Positions 26,926 through 34,908 of a DNA stretch of 64,000 nucleotides are shown here, piece after piece (the stretch's first letter is position 1; every line of letters starts with the position of its first letter). The DNA is from Pseudomonadota bacterium (GTDB lineage Bacteria > Pseudomonadota > Gammaproteobacteria > Steroidobacterales > Steroidobacteraceae), in the NCBI GenBank assembly GCA_023391815.1, contig JAEWAF010000011.1:1-64000 (forward strand), read 5' to 3'. The translations under genes were made by a program, and so were the position numbers. Below the pieces are notes generated by a model. That model had not been told where the DNA came from, searched no databases, and saw only the letters and a list, made by a program, of their open reading frames with translations.

Positions 26926-28275
26926 TCAACGAAAGTCGCGTGGAATTCTGCTGATGGTCCAGAGCGCGAGCGCAACGACGAAACCGGGCGCCGCGGCCAT
27001 GGCGAATATTTCCTGGACGCTCCAGCCCGCCGCGAGCACCCAGGCGCCCGCGACGGGACCGACGATGGAGCCGAATCGACCGGCACCGAGCGCGAAGCCA
27101 GCCCCGGTGGCGCGAATGCTCGTCGGATACAGCGCTGCGAGCAGCACATAGATCGCGGGTTGGCCACCCATGATGCAAGTGCCTGCAAGGAACAACGTCG
27201 GAATCAGCACGAGGCTGCTGGCATGGCCGAATCCCACGATCATCACCGCCGTGCCCGCGATCAAGCCGCCGACCGCCATGACGCGAAAGCCGTCGTATCG
27301 ATCGATGAACCGACCGAGCATGATGGCGCCGATCACGCCGCCGAGATTCGGCAGTACCGTCGCAAGCAACGCGCCACGAGTCGACAGCCCCGCGAGGTTC
27401 ATCACGGTCGGCAGCCAGCTGAGCAGGAAGTACAGCATGAAAGTGTTCATCGCGAGCACGAGCGTGATCAGCAGCGTGGGCAGCGTGCGGCCCGGCCCGA
27501 ACAAACGAGTCAAGGACACCTTGGCGGTCGATACATCGGGAACATAAAACCGCGCGTCTCGCGGCAGCTCGGCGGCACCGATGCTCCGCAGGATCGTGGC
27601 GATTCGCTCATTGCTGTCGCCGCGCGAAGCGAGGAAGCGGATCGACTCCGGCAACTTGATCACGCACCATGCAGCGACCAGCAATGGAATCACGCCACCG
27701 ACGTAGAACACCCACTGCCACCCGTGCGTGGGAATGAGCCAGCTCGCGATCAAGCCGCCGAGCATGGAACCGAACGGAATCGCCGAAAAAGTCAGTGTCG
27801 TCAAAGAAGCGCGGCGCCGCTGAGGCGCGTACTCGGACACCAGCGCGATCAGGTTCGGCAGGATGCCGCCGGTGCCCAGCCCCATCATGAACCGAAACAG
27901 CGCCATCGTGCCGATCGAGCTTGCGAACGGCGTCAGCAACGTGAACAACCCGAACAAGGTGATCGCGATGATGGTCGGCACCTTGCGCCCCCATCGATCC
28001 GCGATCGGCCCGAGCAGCAACGCACCGAACACCATGCCCACGGGCGTCGCGGTGAACACCGGTCCGAACGATTTGGGCTCCACGCCCCACTGCTGCGCGA
28101 TGGACGGCGCGGCCAGCGCCATGGATTGCAGGTCGTAGCCATCGAGCGTCGCGACCGCCATGGCCGTGACGAATACACCCCACTGAAAGCCGCTGACGGG
28201 CTGACTGTCGATCAGCCCCGCGACGTCGATCCTCGTTTCGGCATTGACCTGAAGTTTGCGCGCGGCTTCCGACAC
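26926..28275 (-). CDS. MFS transporter, aromatic acid:H+ symporter (AAHS) family
   Basis: 449 residues from GTG 28275, chosen because GGGGGGAGG lies 9 bases upstream; ATG 28305 is possible but lacks a ribosome site. Twelve membrane segments. The family hallmarks are the DGYDLQ motif in helix 1 (aspartate needed in AAHS members), the loop GPIADRWGRK between helices 2 and 3, and RFMMGLGTGGILPN in helix 4. It should bring an aromatic acid such as a hydroxyphenylacetate into the cell with protons. It replaces the HpaX transporter found in enteric hpa clusters. It precedes hpaG1 on the same strand by 76 bases. Confidence 0.88.
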   Translation of the reverse strand: MSEAARKLQVNAETRIDVAGLIDSQPVSGFQWGVFVTAMAVATLDGYDLQSMALAAPSIAQQWGVEPKSFGPVFTATPVGMVFGALLLGPIADRWGRKVPTIIAITLFGLFTLLTPFASSIGTMALFRFMMGLGTGGILPNLIALVSEYAPQRRRASLTTLTFSAIPFGSMLGGLIASWLIPTHGWQWVFYVGGVIPLLVAAWCVIKLPESIRFLASRGDSNERIATILRSIGAAELPRDARFYVPDVSTAKVSLTRLFGPGRTLPTLLITLVLAMNTFMLYFLLSWLPTVMNLAGLSTRGALLATVLPNLGGVIGAIMLGRFIDRYDGFRVMAVGGLIAGTAVMIVGFGHASSLVLIPTLFLAGTCIMGGQPAIYVLLAALYPTSIRATGAGFALGAGRFGSIVGPVAGAWVLAAGWSVQEIFAMAAAPGFVVALALWTISRIPRDFR

Positions 28276-28349
28276 GATCTCTAGCCTCCCCCCGGATGGC
28301 TTCATGATGCATGCCCGCGCCTGTTGCCAGCGCGTGGCGATGCTGATAG

Positions 28350-28361
28350 ATAACACATTAA
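28350..28361. promoter_or_regulatory. TTAAC-N2-GTTAA-type site between transporter and hydroxyacid dehydrogenase
   Basis: ATAACACATTAA, two changes from the consensus arms, set in an AT-rich patch (28344-28373) between divergent genes. It lies 75 bases from the transporter start, and 27 bases before the TTG start preferred for the dehydrogenase. Confidence 0.5.
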
Positions 28362-28387
28362 CTAATTTATTACCCGCCCGGAAGCCA

Positions 28388-29377
28388 TTGCCCTTGCCAC
28401 CGCTCAATATCGTTCTGTACGGCGCCCTCGTTCACTCCCTGGACAGCACCTTGTCGCGCAAGCTGAGCACGTCGGCCAACATCAGCAAGCTCACGGAAAA
28501 CTCCTCCCGCACCGATCTGGCTCACGCTTGCCGGCACGCCGATGTCATCATCGCGCTTACCTATCGCGACATGCCGCCCGCGCCACGTCTGCGACTGCTG
28601 CAGGCACCCGGCGCCGGCATCGATCAAATCCGCCTCGATCAAGTGCCCGAGACCGCCACCGTCTGCAACGCTTACGGCCACGATGTGGCCGCCGCCGAAT
28701 ACGCCGTCATGGGCATGCTGGCCTGGCAACATCAGCTGCTGGAGGCACACGAATCCTTTCGCAGCGGCACCTGGCGCATGAGCGGTCGCTGTGGCGCTCC
28801 CCTTCACCACGAGCTGCACGGCAAGACCGTCGGCATTCTGGGCCTTGGTCCCATCGGAGAAAAGACTGCCGAGCTGGTGAAGCCCTTTGGCACGCGCGTG
28901 CTTGCGTGCAATCGCTCGACTCGCGCGCTTCCGTCCTGCGTGGATCGTCTGTATCCGCTCACCGAACTGCACGAATTCTTGAGCCAATGCGATTTCGTGG
29001 TGGTGAGCATCGCGCTTGCGCCGGGGACGATCGATCTCATCGACCGCGCGGCGTTCGAGGCGATGAAACCGGGCGCTGTGATCGTGAATGTCGCTCGCGG
29101 CGCTGTCATCAATGAGGATGCGCTGTACGCGGCGCTCAAGGACCGGCGCATTGCCGGGGGCGTAATCGACGCGTGGTATCGATATCCCACGCCGGACGAT
29201 CTGCGGGTGCCGCCGTCGCGACACCCGTTTCATGAGCTTCCCAACCTCATCATGACGCCCCACTCGTCGATCTGGACCGAGGGCATGATCGAACGGCGCT
29301 GGAGCGAGATCGCCCGTAACATCGACGCGCTCGTCTCCGGCGCGCCGTTCATCAATGTGATCCGGCCGGCAGCTTAG
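28388..29377 (+). CDS. D-2-hydroxyacid dehydrogenase (D-isomer-specific NAD family)
   Basis: About 329 residues. The start is uncertain. TTG 28388 makes the protein begin just before NIVLYG, as usual, and leaves the operator-like site at 28350 upstream. ATG 28340 would put that site inside the gene. The cofactor domain has GILGLGPIGEKTAEL. Catalytic Arg lies in VNVARGAVINE and His in MTPHSS; the Glu of the usual catalytic set is not evident near IDAWYRYP. It reduces a 2-oxoacid or oxidises a D-2-hydroxyacid; the substrate is unknown. It is divergent from the transporter. Confidence 0.8.
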   Translation: MPLPPLNIVLYGALVHSLDSTLSRKLSTSANISKLTENSSRTDLAHACRHADVIIALTYRDMPPAPRLRLLQAPGAGIDQIRLDQVPETATVCNAYGHDVAAAEYAVMGMLAWQHQLLEAHESFRSGTWRMSGRCGAPLHHELHGKTVGILGLGPIGEKTAELVKPFGTRVLACNRSTRALPSCVDRLYPLTELHEFLSQCDFVVVSIALAPGTIDLIDRAAFEAMKPGAVIVNVARGAVINEDALYAALKDRRIAGGVIDAWYRYPTPDDLRVPPSRHPFHELPNLIMTPHSSIWTEGMIERRWSEIARNIDALVSGAPFINVIRPAA

Positions 29378-29385
29378 CTGCCGGC
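29365..29385. terminator. Hairpin over the stop of the hydroxyacid dehydrogenase
   Basis: A perfect 9-bp stem (GCCGGCAGC / GCTGCCGGC) with a 3-nt loop includes the TAG stop and lies between convergent gene ends. There is no T-run; termination is possible on either strand. Confidence 0.5.
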
Positions 29386-29408
29386 GTCGTAGACCTGCTC
29401 TCCGGTGT

Positions 29409-30149
29409 TCATTGTTTGGACGCGTCGCTCTGCGGCTGCCACGGCTTGCCGGTCACCGGATTCGGATAGTGATACGGCGGGACGAAATGGCCGGGGAACA
29501 CGTCGTATTGCACCGACTGCGGTTGGTCCGGCGGGAATTCCTTGCTCGGCCCGTTGTTCGGCAACGCCTGCTTGCCCCAGCCCTGATCGAACGGGGTGTA
29601 GTAAGTGGCGAAATAATGCAGATCCTTGAACTTCCAGACGCCGTTTTGCTTCACGTAGATGTTCTCGTAGGTACCTTCGGCCCATAGCGCGAACTTCTGG
29701 TAGGTGCCGATCTGGATGAAGGCGCGCCAGCGGCCGCGAGCGGTCTTGCCATCCGGATCGATGTCGGTCACGCCCTGCAGGATCATGTGATTGAACAGCG
29801 AGCCCTCATTCAGGCCGATCTTTCCGCCACCCATCACCTTGCGGAAAATGGTGTCTGCACCTTTCTTGCCGTAGTACACGCCGCGACCGGCGATCTCGAC
29901 CCGGCTGTCGTCGGCGAACAGATCGACGATATCGTTCCATTGCGCCTTATCGACGTAATAGCCGTAAGCGCGGGTGAGCTTGTTGATCGCCTCGATGTCC
30001 TCGACTCGCTGCAGCCTGGCTTCGAGCACGCGCAGACGCGCCTCCAGATCCTTTTCGGCCGCACCCACCGGGCCGGCAGCCATGCCGCTCACCAAAGCCG
30101 CCATTGCGATCAGCCCTCCCCGCCACCCCATCCGCGCACGCTCGTTCAT
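29409..30149 (-). CDS. Exported SnoaL/NTF2-like protein
   Basis: 246 residues with a Sec signal (about 1-31, ending VGAAE). A short heptad-like helix (LEARLRVLEARLQRVED) follows, then a SnoaL/NTF2-like domain (about 50-190) with INKLTRAYGYYVDKAQWNDIVDLF at its start. This is the fold of small cyclases, isomerases and dehydratases. A proline-rich tail ends PNPVTGKPWQPQ. No catalytic residues can be assigned. It is the last gene of the hpaF-to-NTF2 series, 48 bases after the preceding gene, and may act on a periplasmic intermediate or simply bind a ligand. Confidence 0.75.
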   Translation of the reverse strand: MNERARMGWRGGLIAMAALVSGMAAGPVGAAEKDLEARLRVLEARLQRVEDIEAINKLTRAYGYYVDKAQWNDIVDLFADDSRVEIAGRGVYYGKKGADTIFRKVMGGGKIGLNEGSLFNHMILQGVTDIDPDGKTARGRWRAFIQIGTYQKFALWAEGTYENIYVKQNGVWKFKDLHYFATYYTPFDQGWGKQALPNNGPSKEFPPDQPQSVQYDVFPGHFVPPYHYPNPVTGKPWQPQSDASKQ

Positions 30150-30178
30150 GCCATCCTCGCCGGTCGATGAATGTTCTT

Positions 30179-30190
30179 TTGACTCGTCAA
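30179..30190. promoter_or_regulatory. Palindrome TTGAC-TC-GTCAA, possible variant operator
   Basis: A perfect inverted repeat TTGACTCGTCAA, with the same geometry as the TTAAC-N2-GTTAA sites but G/C for A/T at one position per arm. It lies 30 bases upstream of the NTF2-like start, inside the operon gap. It may be a chance palindrome. Confidence 0.3.
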
Positions 30191-30197
30191 TCGCAGG

Positions 30198-31148
30198 TTA
30201 CCAGCCGCCGCCCCAATCGTAGGGCCGATCCAGACGAATGGTCTGGATCTCCACGATCTTGCCGTCCACCACTTTGAACAGCTCGTGGATGAGGGTGTTG
30301 CGCGGCTTGCTCCGCCACTCGCTGTACGGCATCACCATGCCGGTGACGGGATTCGGCGTGTAGCGTTCGGTCGCGGTGCCCGGCGGTGGCGCCGAGGGCG
30401 GGCCGGCCGGCTTGGAGACTTCGATGACCATCTGCCCCAGCACCAGCCCACGCTCCACATCGACGATGGGATAGAGCCGATTGGAAATCTTGTCCATGTA
30501 CGTGAACGGCTTGAAGTCGTTGCATGCCAGCGGCAGGAACACGGGATTGAGCGACGTCTGCACGCCATCCTCGAAGCGACGGCAGTCGTCGCTGACCGGG
30601 ACCTTGCTGCCGTCGTGACGTTCCAGACCTTCGAAGTAGCTGTCGGCGATGGCGATCAATTGCTCACGCGAGCGTTGCTGTCGGGCCGGCAGCACGTACT
30701 CGAAGAATGGATTCGGCGAGATCATGCCCGGAATGCCATCCAGCGTGCGTTCGCCGGCAATGGTCTCGCTGAATGTGAGTTTGCCGCCGTCCACGCTCAG
30801 GCGGACGAACAGCGTGCCGCGCTTGTGCTTTTCGACAGCCACGCCGAACAAGGCAACCTGCCCCGCGGAGGGATCCATCACGTACTGACGGAAGGCGATG
30901 CTATCGACCTCGCTCCACAGTCCGCCCTCGAGTTGCGCCGGCTTGCCATTGTGAATGGCTTTGAACTGAGCGGCACGCGGCAACTTTGATGCGTCGTGCG
31001 CGAGCAGCGCGTCGAGATAACGATCCATGTGTCCCTTCAAACAAGCACGGTCGCAATCCTTGGCAGCCGCATCCGCCGGCGCGCTGCCGATCGACATCAT
31101 GACCACTATCGCCGCCGCGAAGCGGCCAGCCGCTGACAAGAGCGCCAT
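30198..31148 (-). CDS. Exported protein of unknown function with NTF2-like features
   Basis: 316 residues with a Sec signal (about 1-28, ending ADAAA). The body contains two weakly similar halves, each opening with a helix of the type YLDALLAHDASKLP and YFEGLERHDGSKVP, which suggests an internal duplication of an NTF2-like unit. C-terminal residues include PNPVTGMVMPYSEW, partly shared with the next gene (PNPVTGKPW). Three cysteines in the N-terminal half could form disulfides. It lies 44 bases after hpaI and 48 before the NTF2-like gene. I do not recognise a function. Confidence 0.7.
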   Translation of the reverse strand: MALLSAAGRFAAAIVVMMSIGSAPADAAAKDCDRACLKGHMDRYLDALLAHDASKLPRAAQFKAIHNGKPAQLEGGLWSEVDSIAFRQYVMDPSAGQVALFGVAVEKHKRGTLFVRLSVDGGKLTFSETIAGERTLDGIPGMISPNPFFEYVLPARQQRSREQLIAIADSYFEGLERHDGSKVPVSDDCRRFEDGVQTSLNPVFLPLACNDFKPFTYMDKISNRLYPIVDVERGLVLGQMVIEVSKPAGPPSAPPPGTATERYTPNPVTGMVMPYSEWRSKPRNTLIHELFKVVDGKIVEIQTIRLDRPYDWGGGW

Positions 31149-31192
31149 CGAATCTCCTTGGTTTGTTTGAATGGCGGGACGGAACGAAACCT

Positions 31193-32005
31193 TCAGTAGA
31201 CGCTGACGCGTGCGTTGGTTAGCGCATCCGTCGGGGCGCCATTCTTGAATCGGGCTGCGAGCGATTGCGTGGCGCGAGCGAGCAGCGTGGTATCGACGCC
31301 GACGCCCACGAACGTGCAGCCCAAGGACAGATAACGCCGCGCGAGCGTCTCATCGGCGATGAGAATGCCGGCCGCCTTGTTCGCCGCGCGAATTCGCGCG
31401 ATGCCCTCCTCGATCACCTTTTGAACTTCAGGATGGCCGGGATTGCCCAGGTGGCCGAGCGCTCCGGCCAGATCCGCCGGACCGATGAACACGCCGTCAA
31501 CGCCGTCGACGCGCGCGATCTCATCGAGCGCTTCCAGGCCCGTGATCGTTTCGACCTGCGCGAGCACGCACATCTGCTCATCGGCGCGTCGCAAGTAGTC
31601 AGGAATACTGTTCCATCGCGATGCTCGCGCGAGCGCACTGCCGACACCTCTGATGCCCGTACGCGGATAGCGCGTCGCGGCCACGATGGTCTTGGCCTGC
31701 GTCGCGCTTTCGACCAGTGGTGCGAGTAAGGTCTGCACGCCGAGATCGAGGACTTGTTTGATCAATACCGGATCGCCGATGGGCACACGAACGATCGGTT
31801 GCGATCGATAGCCGGCGATGGCTTGCAGCTGTCCGAGCAGAGACTGCAAGTCGTTCGGTGCGTGCTCGCCATCCAGTAGCAGCCAATCGAAATCCGCGAC
31901 CGCGCAGATCTCCGCGCAATAGCGGTTGGCCAGGCCGAGCCACAAGCCGATCTGCTGCCGCCCTTCCAGCAATCCCTGCTTGAAACGATTCACCGGCATA
32001 TCCAT
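31193..32005 (-). CDS. hpaI: 4-hydroxy-2-oxoheptane-1,7-dioate aldolase (HpcH/HpaI family)
   Basis: 270 residues, a class II metal-dependent pyruvate aldolase. Motifs: LLLDGEHAPND (metal/substrate strand), VRVPIGD, LAQVETITGLE with the metal-binding glutamate, and GPADLAGALG. It splits 4-hydroxy-2-oxoheptanedioate to pyruvate and succinate semialdehyde, the last carbon-bond cleavage of homoprotocatechuate breakdown. It starts 9 bases after hpaH, and the semialdehyde dehydrogenase for its product is two genes upstream in the same operon. Confidence 0.9.
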   Translation of the reverse strand: MDMPVNRFKQGLLEGRQQIGLWLGLANRYCAEICAVADFDWLLLDGEHAPNDLQSLLGQLQAIAGYRSQPIVRVPIGDPVLIKQVLDLGVQTLLAPLVESATQAKTIVAATRYPRTGIRGVGSALARASRWNSIPDYLRRADEQMCVLAQVETITGLEALDEIARVDGVDGVFIGPADLAGALGHLGNPGHPEVQKVIEEGIARIRAANKAAGILIADETLARRYLSLGCTFVGVGVDTTLLARATQSLAARFKNGAPTDALTNARVSVY

Positions 32006-32014
32006 GACGTTCCC

Positions 32015-32872
32015 TCAAACGAAGCGGCAGGCGATCGAGCCGAGCTGGCCGTAGTCGACATGGAATGTGTCGCCCGCGCGCGCAGCCGTTGGCCGGGTGA
32101 ACGAGCCGCCGAGGATCACCTGGCCCGCCTCGAGCGCGACTCCATAAGGCACGAGCTTGTTCGCGAGCCACGCGACACCGTTGGCCGGATGATTGAGAAC
32201 CGCCGCGGCCACGCCGGACTCCTCGATCACGCCGTTTCGATACAACAGCGCCGAGACCCAGCGCAGATCGACATCCATCGGCTTGATCGGACGGCCGCCC
32301 ATCACGATGCCCGCGTTCGCTGCGTTATCGGAGATGGTGTCGAGCACCTTGCGCATCTTGCCGCTCTCGCGATCCATCTGCTCGATGCGCGCGTCGATGA
32401 TCTCGATCGCGGGAATCACGCAATCGGTCGCATCGAGCACGTCGAAAATCGTGCAGTTGGGCCCGGTCAACCGCTTGCGAAGAATGAATGCCAGCTCCAC
32501 CTCGACGCGCGGGAAAATAAACCGGCTCATGGGAATGTCCGCCCCGTCGGCGAAGAACATGTCGTCGAGCAGATCGCCGTAGTCGGGCTCGTCGATCTGC
32601 GACGACTGCTGCATGGCGCGCGAAGTGAGACCGATCTTGTGACCTTTCAGCGTACGGCCTTCGGCCAGCTTGATCGACACCCACTCACGCTGAATGGCGT
32701 ATGCGTCCTCGATGTTCATCTGCGGGTATTGCATCGACAGATGCCGGATCTGCACGCCGGTCTTTTCCGCTTCGTGAATGCGAAGCGCCGCGTCCTTGAC
32801 GATGTCCGCGGACAGCTGCCGCTCCAGTGGCCCGCGCGAGCGTTGCGTCGCCGCCGAAATGAAGTTGCTCAT
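32015..32872 (-). CDS. hpaH: 2-oxohept-4-ene-1,7-dioate hydratase
   Basis: 285 residues from ATG 32872, 5 bases after the upstream stop; a GTG at 32896 is less likely. It belongs to the fumarylacetoacetate-hydrolase-like hydratase family (HpaH, MhpD, XylJ). GHKIGLTSRAMQ and PRVEVELAFILRK, with the E-x-E metal pair, are intact, as is AIEIIDARI. It adds water to 2-oxohept-4-enedioate to give the aldolase substrate. It sits between succinate-semialdehyde dehydrogenase and hpaI. Confidence 0.92.
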   Translation of the reverse strand: MSNFISAATQRSRGPLERQLSADIVKDAALRIHEAEKTGVQIRHLSMQYPQMNIEDAYAIQREWVSIKLAEGRTLKGHKIGLTSRAMQQSSQIDEPDYGDLLDDMFFADGADIPMSRFIFPRVEVELAFILRKRLTGPNCTIFDVLDATDCVIPAIEIIDARIEQMDRESGKMRKVLDTISDNAANAGIVMGGRPIKPMDVDLRWVSALLYRNGVIEESGVAAAVLNHPANGVAWLANKLVPYGVALEAGQVILGGSFTRPTAARAGDTFHVDYGQLGSIACRFV

Positions 32873-32877
32873 GATCG

Positions 32878-34338
32878 TTACAACCCGCCCATGCACAGAT
32901 ACTTGATGTTCAGATAGTCGTCCAGCCCGTAGTGCGAGCCCTCGCGACCGTACCCCGACTCCTTGACGCCGCCGAACGGAGCCACTTCGGTGGAGATCAT
33001 GCCTTCGTTGATTCCCACCATGCCGACCTCGAGCGCTTCGGCGAGACGCCAGACGCGACCGATATCCCGCGAATAGAAATAAGCGGCCAGACCGAAGTTG
33101 GTGTCGTTCGCCAGTGCCACGGCCTGCGCTTCGGTCTCGAAACGAAACAGCGGCGCTAGTGGTCCGAATGTTTCTTCGGTGGCCAGCTTCATCGCGGTGG
33201 TCGCGCCCGTCACCACCGTCGGTTCGAAGAACGTGCCGCCCAGCGCGTGCCGGCGTCCGCCTGTAATCACGCGAGCGCCTTGCTGAACCGCGTCCTGGAT
33301 GTGCTGCTCGACCTTCTGCAAGGCGCGTGCATTGATCAGTGGGCCCTGATCCGTATCGCCACTGCTCGCCGCGCCAACACGCAATCGCTTGACCTTGTCC
33401 GCGAAGATCCGCGCGAACTCATCGTAGACGCCCGCCTGCACCAGAATCCGGTTGGCACAGACACAGGTCTGGCCGGTGTTCCGAAACTTCGAGGCGATGG
33501 CACCTTCGGCCGCGGCCTCCAGATCAGCGTCGTCGAATACCAGGAACGGCGCGTTGCCGCCGAGCTCCAGCGAGACACGTTTCAGCGTGGCTGCGCTGCC
33601 CCGAGCCAGCGCCTTGCCGACCGCGGTCGACCCGGTGAAAGTGAGCTTTCGGACGCGGCTGTCATCGAGCCATGCTTGCGCCACGTCGGGCGCGCGAGCG
33701 CGAGAAGCCGTGACGATGTTGATTACGCCATCGGGAATCCCCGCTTCGGCGGCGAGCTTCGCGATGGCCAGTGCCGATAGCGGCGTATCCTCGGAGGGCT
33801 TCGCCACGACGGTGCACCCGGCGGCGAGCGCCGGAGCGATCTTGCGAGCGATCATCGCGATTGGAAAATTCCAGGGCGTGATCGCCGCGACCACACCGAC
33901 CGGCTGTTTCAAGACGACGATGCGACGGTTGTTCGACGTCGCGGGAATCACATCGCCGTACGCGCGTTTGGCTTCCTCGGAAAACCACTCAACATAGGCG
34001 GCCCCATAGTCGACCTCACCGAGCGCCTCGCGTAGCGGCTTGCCTTGTTCCCACGAAATGAGCTTCGCGAGATCTTCGCGATGCGCGACCATCAGCTGGA
34101 ACCAACGGTGCAGCAGTCGCGAGCGATCCTTGCCGGTGCGCAGCCGCCATTCCGCGAACGCCGCGTGCGCCTGATCTACGGCGGCCGCCGCTTCCGGTGC
34201 GCCACAGTCTGGCACCTGTGCGATTCGTTGCCCGTCCGCTGGATTGCTGACCGTGAACGAGCGATGCTCCGCTTCATGCCGCCAGCGCCCGCCGATCAGG
34301 GCGCATTCGATGACGAGGTCCGTGCGATTGAGTTGCAT
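32878..34338 (-). CDS. NAD(P)-dependent succinate-semialdehyde dehydrogenase
   Basis: 486-residue aldehyde dehydrogenase of the GabD type. The catalytic cysteine is in NTGQTCVCANR, the general base in ELGGNAP, and the cofactor loop is FTGSTAVGKAL. The C-terminal APFGGVKESGYGREG pattern is characteristic of succinate-semialdehyde dehydrogenases. It oxidises the semialdehyde released by HpaI to succinate, feeding the TCA cycle. It lies 16 bases after hpaF and 5 bases before hpaH. Confidence 0.88.
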   Translation of the reverse strand: MQLNRTDLVIECALIGGRWRHEAEHRSFTVSNPADGQRIAQVPDCGAPEAAAAVDQAHAAFAEWRLRTGKDRSRLLHRWFQLMVAHREDLAKLISWEQGKPLREALGEVDYGAAYVEWFSEEAKRAYGDVIPATSNNRRIVVLKQPVGVVAAITPWNFPIAMIARKIAPALAAGCTVVAKPSEDTPLSALAIAKLAAEAGIPDGVINIVTASRARAPDVAQAWLDDSRVRKLTFTGSTAVGKALARGSAATLKRVSLELGGNAPFLVFDDADLEAAAEGAIASKFRNTGQTCVCANRILVQAGVYDEFARIFADKVKRLRVGAASSGDTDQGPLINARALQKVEQHIQDAVQQGARVITGGRRHALGGTFFEPTVVTGATTAMKLATEETFGPLAPLFRFETEAQAVALANDTNFGLAAYFYSRDIGRVWRLAEALEVGMVGINEGMISTEVAPFGGVKESGYGREGSHYGLDDYLNIKYLCMGGL

Positions 34339-34354
34339 GCTGGCTGACCGTTCG

Positions 34355-34762
34355 TTATTTCGACGCGCCGCCGTTGGCGCGCAGGAGGGTGTGCAACATG
34401 TTGTAACGGTAGGTGCTGGCCTCGTCGAACTCGTGGAATTCCATGGACAGGGCCAACGGCCGCTGCTCCTGGCCGGCGCCGAAGAAATGCGCCTTCATGA
34501 CCGCGAACAGCTCCTCGCAGACTTTTGCCTTGGTTTGTTCGCTGCGCCCGGAGCCGATCTTCAAGGTGGCATGCACGAAGCCGTACTCAGGCCGCCCGTC
34601 CGCGACTCGATAGTGTGCGAGCTCGTGCGCGCGCAGCCGGATGCCGCCGAGAGGAAACACCCCGTCCTGCGCGATCAGCGTTTCGCTCGCTTTACGCAAC
34701 AATCCTGGAATATCGGCATCGTCCTTGATGTTGGCGGTGTACTCGACGATGAAATGCGGCAC
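34355..34762 (-). CDS. hpaF: 5-carboxymethyl-2-hydroxymuconate delta-isomerase
   Basis: 135 residues from GTG 34762, with GGAGGT 8 bases upstream. It is a tautomerase-fold enzyme: Pro2 directly after the initiator is the expected catalytic base, followed by HFIVEYTANI. The conserved RLRAHELAHYRVADG segment is present. It isomerises 5-carboxymethyl-2-hydroxymuconate. It is the first gene of the leftward operon hpaF-ssadh-hpaH-hpaI-two exported proteins, and divergent from hpaE. Confidence 0.9.
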   Translation of the reverse strand: MPHFIVEYTANIKDDADIPGLLRKASETLIAQDGVFPLGGIRLRAHELAHYRVADGRPEYGFVHATLKIGSGRSEQTKAKVCEELFAVMKAHFFGAGQEQRPLALSMEFHEFDEASTYRYNMLHTLLRANGGASK

Positions 34763-34835
34763 GCTGAACGACCTCCGGAGCTTGACTCATGCAACCGCGC
34801 CCGCAGGCGCCGCGCTCGACTTGGCGAGCAGTTAC

Positions 34836-34847
34836 TTAATACGTTAA
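34836..34847. promoter_or_regulatory. TTAAC-N2-GTTAA site between hpaF and hpaE
   Basis: TTAATACGTTAA, one change from the perfect inverted repeat. It lies 73 bases upstream of hpaF and 61 upstream of hpaE, placed to control both divergent operons. Confidence 0.6.
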
Positions 34848-34908
34848 CATTCTTTTCGGCAGAAGCGAAACAGTGCGTCGCGAACGACCTTTTCACCGGA
34901 AAACCCAC

